A stretch of 64,000 nucleotides of DNA from Polaromonas sp. CF318 (GTDB taxonomy: Bacteria > Pseudomonadota > Gammaproteobacteria > Burkholderiales > Burkholderiaceae_C). The stretch lies in NCBI RefSeq assembly GCF_000282655.1, contig NZ_AKIV01000065.1, positions 21,802-85,801 of the forward strand, given 5' to 3'. A program made the translations under genes and the position numbers. Under the pieces are notes generated by a model. The model saw only the letters and a list, made by a program, of their open reading frames with translations, made no database searches and had not been told where the DNA came from. This document shows positions 16,819 to 26,307 of the stretch, one piece after another. The stretch's first letter is position 1, and every line of letters begins with the position of its first letter.

Positions 16819-17901
16819 ATGGCCAATACCTTGCGATTGACGGAAAAATGGATGCACCGCGGCCTTTGGCTGGTGGCTTTTGTGTTCGCCGGCTTCCTGA
16901 TCGGACTGGGCGGCACTGTGGTGGGCGACCTGCCCAAAGTCGAGAAACAGCTGTCGCTCGACGACTTCATGGATGCGAACGCCGCCACCGCGCTGCGCAA
17001 CGCCATCAAGGCCGCCGAGCGCGCAGGGCAGGACGCCCAGATTGCGCTGGAGCAAGCCCAGCTCAAGCGCCGTGCCGCCCAGGCCGATTCTGCCGCGGCG
17101 CGCGAGACCTTTAACAACTGGCTGTCCACGCGGCATGCCACGCAGCTGGCCGAGCAGGACCCAGAGCTGGTCTCGCGCACGCGGGCGCTGGACGCGCTCA
17201 AGGAGCGCGAACGCGCGGCCGGTACGGCCGTCGAGGCCCAGCAGCAGGCCGCGCTCGATGCGCGCCAGGGCGCCGCGCGCGAACGCCGCAAGCTCCGCGA
17301 GATGGAAGAGGCCGCGCAGGTGCAGCTCAATGCCGAATACCGGCGTGTGGAACTGCGCGTCTTTTTATACCGCCTGGCCCTGACGCTTCCGCTGCTGATG
17401 GCGGCCGGCTGGCTGTTCGCGAAAAAACGCAAAAGCACTTACTGGCCTTTTGTCTGGGGCTTTATCTTCTTCGCCCTGTTCGCATTTTTCGTCGAGCTGG
17501 TGCCCTACCTGCCCAGCTACGGCGGTTATGTGCGCTACATCGTGGGCATTGTTGTCACGGCGCTGGTCGGCCGGCAGGCCATCATCGCGCTGAACCGCTA
17601 CCTCGAAAAGCAGAAACTGGCCGAGCAACTTCCCGACGCGCAGCGCCGCGAGGAGCTGAGCTACGACACGGCGCTCAAGCGCCTGTCAAAAAGCGTGTGC
17701 CCCGGTTGCGAGCGGGCCGTGGACCTCAAGAACGCGGAGATCGATTTCTGCCCGCATTGCGGCATAGGCTTGTTTGACCATTGCTTCAAGTGCACGACGC
17801 GCAAGAGCGCCTTCGCCAGGTTCTGCCATGCCTGCGGCACCACGGCCGACAAGAAACTCCAGTTGCCGCGGGACGGTGCCGACAGGGTGCCGACGCTCTA
17901 G
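16819..17901 (+). CDS. Coiled-coil membrane protein with C-terminal zinc ribbons
   Basis: A 360-residue protein: N-terminal membrane helix (about residues 14-35), a long Ala/Glu/Arg-rich coiled coil (about 55-175), two or three further membrane helices (about 180-250) and a C-terminal cytoplasmic part with two zinc-ribbon-like knuckle pairs (CPGC, CPHC, CFKC, CHAC; spacing C-x2-C each). The fold suggests a membrane scaffold that senses or binds through Zn ribbons. I do not recognise a named family. It follows DUF2145 by 37 bp, preceded by AACTGGAGATAAGC. Confidence 0.65.
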   Translation: MANTLRLTEKWMHRGLWLVAFVFAGFLIGLGGTVVGDLPKVEKQLSLDDFMDANAATALRNAIKAAERAGQDAQIALEQAQLKRRAAQADSAAARETFNNWLSTRHATQLAEQDPELVSRTRALDALKERERAAGTAVEAQQQAALDARQGAARERRKLREMEEAAQVQLNAEYRRVELRVFLYRLALTLPLLMAAGWLFAKKRKSTYWPFVWGFIFFALFAFFVELVPYLPSYGGYVRYIVGIVVTALVGRQAIIALNRYLEKQKLAEQLPDAQRREELSYDTALKRLSKSVCPGCERAVDLKNAEIDFCPHCGIGLFDHCFKCTTRKSAFARFCHACGTTADKKLQLPRDGADRVPTL

Positions 17902-17910
17902 GCGGCGCGT

Positions 17911-18912
17911 TTAAACCGGGCGGCCGAAGAAGGGATAGCCCGGGTCGTTGTAGCCGTGGCTGGACGCATGGCCGGGCACCACCAGCTCGTTGACGAAAGC
18001 CTCGTCGTCCTTGTCCAGCACCAGGTCCACTGCGCCGTACACGTCTTCCAGGTGCGGCAGGGTGCGTGGGCCCACGATGACCGAGCTGACCAGCGGGTTG
18101 GCCAGCACCCAAGCCGCGGCGAACTGGCCGGGCACCTGGCCTTTGCCTTCGCAGCGGGCCTTGATTTTTTGCGCGATCAGCAGTGACTCCTCGCGGAACT
18201 CGGTTTCCAGGATGCGTTTGTCGCCGCTGCCGGCGCGCGTGCCTTCGGCCGGCGGCTGGCCGGGCGGGTATTTTCCGGTGAGCACGCCGCGCGCCAGCGG
18301 GCTGTAGGGCACCACGCCCAGGCCGTAATGGCCGCAGGCCGGCAGGATTTCGACTTCCGGGCCGCGATTGAGCAGGTTGTAATAAGGCTGGCACACGACG
18401 GGTTGCGGCACACCCAGTTCCTTGCACAGCCGCACCACCTCGGCGATGCGCCAGCCGCGGAAGTTGGAGAGGCCAAAGCTGCGCAGCTTGCCGGCGCGTA
18501 TCAAATCGCCCAGCGCGCGCACCGCTTCCTCGAGGTTTTCCTCGTGGTAGTCCCGGTGCAGGTAGAGGATGTCCAGGTAGTCGGTCTGCAGCCGCGCGAG
18601 GATGGCGTCGGTCTGCTGGATCAGCCAGCGGCGCGAGTAATGGCTTTCATTGATGTTGTCGCTGACCGCATTGCCCAGCTTGCTGGCCAGTACCCAGTGC
18701 TGCCGCTGGCCGGCAAGCAGCTTGCCTACGTCTTTCTCGGACTGGCCCTGGTTGTAGACGTCGGCGGTGTCGATGAAGTTGAGGCCGTGCTCGCGGGCCG
18801 AGGCCACGATGCGGGCCGCTTCCTCAAAAGGCGTCTGCTTGCCGAACATCATGGTGCCCAGGCACAGGACGGAGACTTTGAGGTTGCTGTTTCCAAGGCG
18901 GCGGTATTGCAT
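17911..18912 (-). CDS. Aldo/keto reductase
   Basis: A 333-residue NADPH-dependent oxidoreductase of the AKR superfamily. The catalytic tetrad is visible: Asp and Tyr in NFIDTADVYNQG, Lys in WVLASKLGN and His in YLHRDYHEE; NADP-binding GPRT follows near the C-terminus. It reduces aldehydes or ketones; the substrate is not predictable. The start at 18912 gives the usual M-Q-Y-R-R-L-G opening; in-frame alternatives at 18918 and 18987 lack a ribosome binding site. The shared palindrome at 19027-19047 lies about 115 bp upstream. Convergent with the zinc-ribbon gene, stops 9 bp apart. Confidence 0.9.
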   Translation of the reverse strand: MQYRRLGNSNLKVSVLCLGTMMFGKQTPFEEAARIVASAREHGLNFIDTADVYNQGQSEKDVGKLLAGQRQHWVLASKLGNAVSDNINESHYSRRWLIQQTDAILARLQTDYLDILYLHRDYHEENLEEAVRALGDLIRAGKLRSFGLSNFRGWRIAEVVRLCKELGVPQPVVCQPYYNLLNRGPEVEILPACGHYGLGVVPYSPLARGVLTGKYPPGQPPAEGTRAGSGDKRILETEFREESLLIAQKIKARCEGKGQVPGQFAAAWVLANPLVSSVIVGPRTLPHLEDVYGAVDLVLDKDDEAFVNELVVPGHASSHGYNDPGYPFFGRPV

Positions 18913-19026
18913 GGTCATCTTTGCGGCAAAAAACAATGAAGGGGAAGGGCTTGATGTTGCCTCAGCCTGTTGTATTGCGCTGGGCATCGGTTATTTCGCG
19001 GATGGCTGGCATCCTGAATTTCGGTG

Positions 19027-19047
19027 AAGTATCTAATTTTGATACTT
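19027..19047. promoter_or_regulatory. Palindrome AAGTATC-N7-GATACTT
   Basis: It lies between the divergent aldo/keto reductase (start 18912, minus) and lipoprotein (start 19148, plus) genes. Perfect 7-bp arms with a 7-nt spacer, sharing the AGTATC-N7-GATACT core with 14893-14913. A TTGATA hexamer overlaps the right arm, so a bound regulator could compete with RNA polymerase. The regulator is not identified. Confidence 0.45.
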
Positions 19048-19147
19048 TCCGTATACATGGGATGATCTTGTATCTTTAAATGCAACCTTTTGAACGCCCC
19101 GCCGCACACTGCGCCCACAAGCATGTGCTTGGGCCTTCGGGTTATTT

Positions 19148-19630
19148 ATGAAGATCGTTTCTTCCTTGTTCTCCCTGTCACGCCTCTCACGGTTGTCTCG
19201 CCGCACGGCCCTGGCCGCCGCGGTGCTGGGCGCCACGGCCCTGACGGGCTGCTACGTTGTGCCGGTCCAGCCTAATCATCCGCCGGTCACTTCCACGGTC
19301 TACGTCACGCCGGCCGTCCCGGCCAGCACGACGTTTGCGGCGCGGCTGTACCCGGCCAACGACCTGGCCCGTGGCTACGGCATGGTGGGCGCGGTGGTGA
19401 CCAATGACATGAACGGGCGCGGGACTTTCACCACCAACATCAATGGCGAGAGCTTTACCGGGGAGGCCACGCGCATCGCGGGCTCATCGACGCGAGAAGG
19501 CGTGGCCAACGGCTCGGGCAGCCGGGGCAACTACATCAGCTGCCGCTACCAGATGAACTCGTCCACGCTAGGCACCGGGCAGTGCAGGCTGTCCAACGGC
19601 GCCGAGTTCACCATGCATGTGGGTGGCTGA
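19148..19630 (+). CDS. Small outer-membrane-type lipoprotein
   Basis: The 160-residue product has a lipoprotein signal with lipobox L-T-G-C (Cys35) after a basic, Ser/Arg/Leu-rich N-terminus. The mature part is Ser/Thr/Gly/Asn-rich beta-type sequence with NDMNGRGTFTTNINGESFTGEATR and YISCRYQMNSSTLGTGQCRL, resembling small Gly-rich lipoproteins of unknown role. The two Cys in the C-terminal part may form a disulphide. Convergent with the NlpC/P60-like gene, 9 bp apart at the stops. Function unknown. Confidence 0.7.
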   Translation: MKIVSSLFSLSRLSRLSRRTALAAAVLGATALTGCYVVPVQPNHPPVTSTVYVTPAVPASTTFAARLYPANDLARGYGMVGAVVTNDMNGRGTFTTNINGESFTGEATRIAGSSTREGVANGSGSRGNYISCRYQMNSSTLGTGQCRLSNGAEFTMHVGG

Positions 19631-19639
19631 AAGCGCGGG

Positions 19640-20428
19640 CTAGCGTTCCAGCTGCTCCGCAGCCACCATCTGCGGGGCCGCCTTGAGGTGGCCCACATAC
19701 CGCAGCGGCTTGTGAATCATGACGGAGGGCACGTCGCCCTCCCTCATGTGCAGCAGGTCGCCGGGGTTGATCAGGCGCGGGTCGGCGTCGGTGAGCGGCA
19801 GGCCCGCGCTGCGGTAGGCCTCCAGGATGAACTGCGAGCAGAAGAACTGGTCGTTGCGCCCCAGGCCCAGCTGCACGGCCGCGATGCCGCGTATGCAGAA
19901 GTCCCGCACCATGGACGGCACCAGCGGCAGTTCGCACATGCGCCGCTCCAGCGCGAAGGGGGCCTGCAGCATCACACCGACGTAGTTGTATTTCTTGCCT
20001 TCGTGGCTGGCCACAAAGGTGTTGATCTTCACGGCCTGCCCCGCCGTGAGGTCGGGGTGGCGAAAAGCCACCACCGTCGCTTCATCTTCGAGCATCGCGT
20101 CCACGCTGCGGATGCGTATGCCCGAACCCACGGCTTCGGCGATCTGCCGGTTGCCCATGTAGACCGCGGCATGGCTCACCGGCGACAGCGTGATCAGGCG
20201 TATGCCGACCGAGTTCAGGCCGTTTTCAGCCGTGAGGATGATGTCGCCCGGACGCAGCGTGTCGGCGGTGACCAGCTCCCCGCCGTTGCCCGGGTTGAGC
20301 GCCATGCTCTGGAAACCCAATGTGGGTGCGCCGCTGGTTTCATGCGGCTTGATGGCCGTGGCGCAACCGCCCAGCGCCAGCATGGCCGCCAGGGCCAACA
20401 TCCCTGCAAATCTGGTGAATCGGAGCAT
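19640..20428 (-). CDS. YaeF/YiiX-like permuted NlpC/P60 lipoprotein
   Basis: A 262-residue lipoprotein (lipobox L-G-G-C, Cys22). Mature motifs are RPGDIILT, SHAAVYMG (catalytic His) and, later, FFCSQFILEAYRSAG (catalytic Cys), i.e. His before Cys as in the circularly permuted papain-like NlpC/P60 group of YaeF/YiiX/YebB. Such enzymes are presumed peptidase or amidase-type hydrolases acting on peptidoglycan or acyl bonds. GAGGAAACGCC precedes the ATG at 20428. It is the last gene of the minus-strand queA-tgt-glycosyltransferase run, 47 bp after GT39, which supports an envelope role. Confidence 0.8.
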   Translation of the reverse strand: MLRFTRFAGMLALAAMLALGGCATAIKPHETSGAPTLGFQSMALNPGNGGELVTADTLRPGDIILTAENGLNSVGIRLITLSPVSHAAVYMGNRQIAEAVGSGIRIRSVDAMLEDEATVVAFRHPDLTAGQAVKINTFVASHEGKKYNYVGVMLQAPFALERRMCELPLVPSMVRDFCIRGIAAVQLGLGRNDQFFCSQFILEAYRSAGLPLTDADPRLINPGDLLHMREGDVPSVMIHKPLRYVGHLKAAPQMVAAEQLER

Positions 20429-20475
20429 GGCGTTTCCTCGTTGTTGTTTGTTTGCAGGGACGGAGCAGCATGGGA

Positions 20476-22245
20476 TTACGGCGCGGCCCGCTCGACCAGG
20501 TACTCTTTGGCGTACCAGAAGGTCTCCGGCGATTTGAAGGCGCCCAGCGTACCTTCTTTTTCGTCCTGGCGCGAACGCAGGTCCCAGCGCTCGTCGATGA
20601 CGCGGCACTGCTCGCAGGGCTTTTGCCCCGGGCGGCGCTGCACCAGGGCGTAGCGCGTGCTCTTGAAGAGCGCATCCACGTCCTGGTAGTCCACCGGCTG
20701 CGCGGCAAAGTAGGGAACGATTTTGGCGCCGGGGATGATGAATTCGTAGCGCTCGAAATGCCCGTTGAAATTGCTGGGCACGGCCACGGCCTGGCCTTTG
20801 AGCAGCGTATTGGTCTCCGCGCGGAAGCGGCCCATGTCGCCGTTGAAGGGCGCGGTGACCCAGGCCAGCGCGAACAGCACGGCGAAGCTGCTGAGCGCGG
20901 CGACGGGGCGGGTCCATCGGGGCTTGGCCATGCCCGTGATGCAGGCGGCGGCCAGCACGGCCAGGAAGGCCCAGTACAGCGGCGAGAACAGCCAGGCGTC
21001 CTGCGTGGCGCGCACGCCGCCATAGCCGATCAGACCCATGGCCAGCGCGCCTATCAGGCAGATCACCAGGGTCAGGCTGAACCAGATGCGCGCGATGCGG
21101 TCCCAGTAGAGGGCGATCAGCACCGCCAGCGCCGGCATGGCGGGAATCAGGTAGCGTGTGGAGCGCTGCGTAGGCACCATGAACACCAGCGCGAAGGCCA
21201 GCAGCCAGATCCACAGGGCTTTTTCGGTGTCGCTGATGGTTTGCGGCGTGCCGCGGCGCTGGCGCCAGGCCTTCCACGCAGCCACGGTGCAGCCGACCGC
21301 GACGGGCAGCAGGAACAGCGCGTTGGAGTAATAGCCTGTGAGAATCGTCAGGATGCCGCTGCTGCCGCTGAAGGCAATGGCGAAGTAGCCTTTGGACGAA
21401 TTCATCTTGCCGGCGTTTTCGCCGACGACAAACTCGCGCCAGACTTCGCCCGGCTGCGGGTCTATGGCAAACCACAGGCCGAAAATCGCCAGGGCCAGCG
21501 CGCAGATCGCCGCCACCTTGAGGCCGTCGGCGACGATGCCGGGCCGGAAAAATTCCCAGGCCGGCTTGCGCGCACCCAGCAGCTGGTAGCACAGCGCCAG
21601 CGCGAAGCCGACCGGCACCACCATGACAAAAGACTTGTAAAGGCAGCCTATGCCGATGGCGATGCCCGCCAGCAGCGGAAACTGCCAGCGCGAGGTCAGC
21701 AGCCTGGCGGGCGACCAGGCAATCGCAAACAACACGCCGAACAGCCAGAAGGTTTCGGGCGCGCTGGTCAGGTAGGGCCGGCCGTAGCGGTAGGTGCTGA
21801 AGAAGGACAGGTAGACGATGGCGGCGATGGCACCCATGGCCAGGGCGTGGCGGCGGCGGTCGGCCGGCGCGGTTTCGCCCTGGACGATCTTCCAGGCCAG
21901 CAGCGCCGTCATCAGGGCGATGGCCCAGGTATAGGCAATGCTGGGCAGGCGAAGGTTCAGCAGCGTCCAGTGCTCGCCCCAGCCGCCGGCCACCATGGCC
22001 TGCCAGAACAGCACGGGCGGCTTGGTGTTGCGCATGAAGTCGTAGGAACTCACCAGCGGCAGCCATTTGCCGGTTTCCGCCGTCAGCCGCGCGATGTGGG
22101 CGTAGACCAACTCGTCGCCGTTGCGCGGAATGTGGTCGCCGCCCAGGCCGAACAGGTAGCCCAGGGCGACCAGCAGGGCCAGCCCTATCCAGATGCGGTG
22201 GGCGGGAAAGCGTGTTTTCAGGGGCTCAGGGCTTGTCATGGACAT
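20476..22245 (-). CDS. ArnT-like GT39/GT83 membrane glycosyltransferase
   Basis: A 589-residue integral membrane protein with about 11-13 helices. The first periplasmic loop carries DHIPRNGDELVYAHIARL, the acidic catalytic loop of the PMT/ArnT group, followed by the KPPVLFWQAMV motif. Members use polyprenyl-phosphate sugars to glycosylate lipids or proteins outside the inner membrane (ArnT adds aminoarabinose to lipid A). Acceptor and donor here are unknown. The start is taken at 22245, overlapping the GtrA gene by 20 bp; 22239 is equally possible. GtrA, which is thought to flip polyprenyl-phosphate sugars, directly precedes it. Confidence 0.85.
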   Translation of the reverse strand: MSMTSPEPLKTRFPAHRIWIGLALLVALGYLFGLGGDHIPRNGDELVYAHIARLTAETGKWLPLVSSYDFMRNTKPPVLFWQAMVAGGWGEHWTLLNLRLPSIAYTWAIALMTALLAWKIVQGETAPADRRRHALAMGAIAAIVYLSFFSTYRYGRPYLTSAPETFWLFGVLFAIAWSPARLLTSRWQFPLLAGIAIGIGCLYKSFVMVVPVGFALALCYQLLGARKPAWEFFRPGIVADGLKVAAICALALAIFGLWFAIDPQPGEVWREFVVGENAGKMNSSKGYFAIAFSGSSGILTILTGYYSNALFLLPVAVGCTVAAWKAWRQRRGTPQTISDTEKALWIWLLAFALVFMVPTQRSTRYLIPAMPALAVLIALYWDRIARIWFSLTLVICLIGALAMGLIGYGGVRATQDAWLFSPLYWAFLAVLAAACITGMAKPRWTRPVAALSSFAVLFALAWVTAPFNGDMGRFRAETNTLLKGQAVAVPSNFNGHFERYEFIIPGAKIVPYFAAQPVDYQDVDALFKSTRYALVQRRPGQKPCEQCRVIDERWDLRSRQDEKEGTLGAFKSPETFWYAKEYLVERAAP

Positions 22246-22759
22246 CGGTGGGCGGTGGGTGCGCGGCGGCATCGGCCACAATTTTGGCGCGGCGGCGGCG
22301 GAAAGTCATGCGGTCATTGGCCACAAAATTGCAGACGCTGGACAGCACGATGGCCAGCACATTGGCCAGCAGGTAGTGCATGTACAGGGCCAGCCATTTG
22401 GTCAGCAGCGACTGCAGCACGATGGCCAGGCCGGCGGCCATCACGTACTTGGCGAACAGGAACAGCGCCGAATGGTGGACTTCGTGCTTGCGGTCGCGCC
22501 AGGTCAGGCGCCGGTTCCAGTAGAAGTTGCTGATGGTGGCGACGGTGATCGCCAGCGCGATGGAGTAGTTGAGCCGGTCGTGGAAATCCACGATCCCGCT
22601 GAACAGAAACTCCTGCGCGAGGTACAGCACCGCGACGTTGACCACCGTGCCGCTGGCGCCCACCACACCGAACTTGATGAAGCGCCAGCGCACCATGGGC
22701 TGCAGGCGCTCGGGCAGGCGCCGTATGACGGCTTCGGCAAAGGATCGGAGTGTGGACAT
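22226..22759 (-). CDS. GtrA family membrane protein
   Basis: The 177-residue product has four membrane helices in the GtrA layout, with the opening RFIKFGVVGASGTVVNVAVLYL motif and the SNFYWNRRLTWRDR segment between helices. GtrA-like proteins are proposed flippases for undecaprenyl-phosphate-linked sugars. The start at 22759 gives the family's usual length and leaves 16 bp to the preceding gene; a GTG at 22798 would overlap it. It overlaps the GT39 gene, which would use the flipped sugar donor. Confidence 0.85.
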   Translation of the reverse strand: MSTLRSFAEAVIRRLPERLQPMVRWRFIKFGVVGASGTVVNVAVLYLAQEFLFSGIVDFHDRLNYSIALAITVATISNFYWNRRLTWRDRKHEVHHSALFLFAKYVMAAGLAIVLQSLLTKWLALYMHYLLANVLAIVLSSVCNFVANDRMTFRRRRAKIVADAAAHPPPTDVHDKP

Positions 22760-22775
22760 CAGGGGGTGTGTGGAT

Positions 22776-24022
22776 TCAGGGCGCCGCCAGGCACTCACGC
22801 GCCTTGGCCAATACGGTGTCCGGTGCGATGACTTTCAGGCACTGGTTGTCGCCGTCGCAGTACGAAGAGCGGTGGTTGTAGGCGGTCAGGCAGGGCGAGC
22901 AGGGCCACTGGCTGTAAAAGGAATGGCATTGCGGCGTGAGCGGCGCATAGAGACCGGGCGTCTCGGGGCCGAACAGCATCAGCGTCCAGATCGGCGTGAG
23001 TGCCGCGAACTGGCCCGGCCCGCCGTCGTTGGTGACCAGCAGGCGCGCCACATGGAACAGCGCCAGCAGCTCGGAAATCGAGCGCGTGTAGCCGGTCAGG
23101 TCTATCACGGAGCTGGTCGGGCTGGCCGGGAAGCCGGCCTGCACGTCGGCCACCAGTTGCCGCGCCAGCGCCTGGTCGTCCTTCAGGCCTATCACGGCCA
23201 CGGCGCAGCCGTCGGCCACTAGGCCCCGGCACAGCGCGGTGTAGGAGTCCAGCGGCCAGGCTCGTATCGGCAGGATGCCGCCGCCCGGGTAGACCAGCAC
23301 CAGCGGCTTGCCGGCGATCGCGGGAAAGTCTTGCGCGAGCCGGGTCTGGATGCCAGGCACCAGTGCTGCATCCAGCTGCACATGCGGCGGCGGCTTGCCA
23401 GTACCGGCTGCTGGAAGGTTGGCCGGCAATTTGGACTTGGGCACGGCGGTCGAATCGATCGCCCGCGCCAGCGTCAGGAACTGCGCGCTGATGTGGTGGT
23501 ACGGGTTGTAGGGTACGGGCCGGTTGATGTGCGAGCCCCGGTACAGGCCCTCTTGCGTATGGCGGTGAAAGCCCACGCGGATGCGCGCACCGCTGGCGTA
23601 CGACAACAGGCTGCTGATGCGCGAGAACAGTTCGCAGTCAATCGCGACATCAACATTCGCGCGGCGCAGCTCGCCAATCGCCTTCCACAAGCTGGAGAGC
23701 AGGCCACCCAGCGATTTGTCGTTCACCGTGTGTACGTTGGCCGGGTCCACGACCTTCATGAGGTCGAGGATTTCGCGATTCTTGCCGAACAGCAGGGCAT
23801 GCAGCGGTGCGTCGGGGTAGCGCTGCTTCAGGCGCGCAAACATCTCGTGGGCCAGCACCAGGCTGCCCATTTCCGACAGCAAGATCACCACGATGGCGCG
23901 TGGAGCCTGGTCCGCCTTGCCGTCCTTGCGAAAGCACCGTGCCACGGCGTCTACCGCAGAGACGGCCGCACACAGCGGGATACCGGCCCAGCGGTCTATC
24001 CAACGTTGCAGCTTGATGTTCA

Positions 24023-24023
<1 letters not shown>
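22776..24023 (-). CDS. Glycosyltransferase family 9 (heptosyltransferase-like)
   Basis: A 415-residue cytoplasmic GT-B enzyme. GT9 features are the N-terminal VVILLSEMGSLVLAHEMF strand-turn-helix, the central LVLVYPGGG motif and the C-terminal LLVTNDGGPGQFAAL donor-binding motif, followed by a Cys-rich tail (CSPC, C-D-G-D-N-Q-C). GT9 enzymes add heptose or other sugars to LPS core or surface glycans. Its ATG overlaps the tgt stop (TAATG), giving translational coupling with tgt. It heads the envelope-glycan part of the operon. Confidence 0.8.
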
Positions 24024-25228
<1,205 letters not shown>

Positions 25229-25237
25229 TCAGGCAGG

Positions 25238-26290
25238 TTAAGAGGGGGTTTTGCGCGCCAGCAGCATGGCGTCGCCATAGCTGAAAAAGCGGTAACGCTG
25301 GGTGATCGCATGTCGGTACAGCGCCATGATGTGCTCATAGCCCGAAAACGCGCTGACCAGCATCATCAAGGTGCTTTTGGGCAGGTGAAAGTTGGTCAGC
25401 AGCAGGTCCACCACGGCGAACTCAAAGCCCGGCGTGATGAAGATATTGGTGTCATTGCACTCGGGGCCGAACTTGGCGCGCGACTCCAGCGCGCGGACCG
25501 TGGTCGTGCCTACCGCCACCACGCGGCCGCCGCGCGCCTTGCAGGCGGCAATCGCTTCCCGTGTGGCCGGGGGCACCTCAAAGCGCTCAAAGTGCATGGT
25601 GTGCTCGGCGATGTTCTCGGCCTTGACCGGCTGGAAGGTGCCCGCGCCCACATGCAGGGTCACGCTGGCGCGCCGGATGCCGCGCGCTTCCAGCTCGGCC
25701 AGCACGGCCTCGTCAAAATGCAGCGCGGCCGTGGGCGCCGCCACGGCGCCGGGGTTTTTGGCAAATACGGTCTGGTAACGCTGCTCGTCCTCGGCGGAAT
25801 CGGTGTGGGTGATGTAAGGCGGCAGCGGCACATGGCCGTGCTGGGCCATCAACGCATAGGGGTCGCTGCTCAGGCGAAAGCGGTACAGCGGCCCGCTTTC
25901 CTCGGGCCAGCGGCCCAGCAAGGTGGCGGTGAAGCCGCCGTCCATTTGCAGCACCGCGCCCGGCAGCGGTTTTTTGCTGACTTTCATATGGGCGGCAACT
26001 TCGTGGCCCTGGTCCGCATGTGGCGACAGCACCCGCTCAATCAGCAGCTCCAGCTTGCCGCCGCTGGCTTTCTGGCCGAAGAGGCGGGCCTTGACCACCT
26101 TGGTGTCGTTAAAGACCAGCAGGTCGCCGGGTTGCAGCAGGCCGGGGAGTTCGGTGAAGCGCCGGTCCACCGGCGGGCTTTCGCGCCCGTCGAGCAGGCG
26201 CGAGGCGCTGCGCTGGGCGGCGGGGTGTTGGGCTATGAGTTCTTCGGGCAGCGTGAAATCAAAATCGCCTAGGCTGAAATGCGTTTTCAT
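25238..26290 (-). CDS. queA: tRNA preQ1(34) S-adenosylmethionine ribosyltransferase-isomerase
   Basis: A 350-residue enzyme converting preQ1-tRNA to epoxyqueuosine-tRNA using SAM. Family motifs are [43 protein letters not shown]-type (here [12 protein letters not shown]), [10 protein letters not shown] and the [17 protein letters not shown] block near the C-terminus. The start at 26290 (M-K-T-H-F) is the conserved one; a 9-codon extension is possible. Only 17 bp separate this start from the divergent recG start, so each gene's promoter must lie inside the other. Confidence 0.97.
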   Translation of the reverse strand: MKTHFSLGDFDFTLPEELIAQHPAAQRSASRLLDGRESPPVDRRFTELPGLLQPGDLLVFNDTKVVKARLFGQKASGGKLELLIERVLSPHADQGHEVAAHMKVSKKPLPGAVLQMDGGFTATLLGRWPEESGPLYRFRLSSDPYALMAQHGHVPLPPYITHTDSAEDEQRYQTVFAKNPGAVAAPTAALHFDEAVLAELEARGIRRASVTLHVGAGTFQPVKAENIAEHTMHFERFEVPPATREAIAACKARGGRVVAVGTTTVRALESRAKFGPECNDTNIFITPGFEFAVVDLLLTNFHLPKSTLMMLVSAFSGYEHIMALYRHAITQRYRFFSYGDAMLLARKTPS

Positions 26291-26307
26291 GAAGGCACAA
26301 TTGTCCC

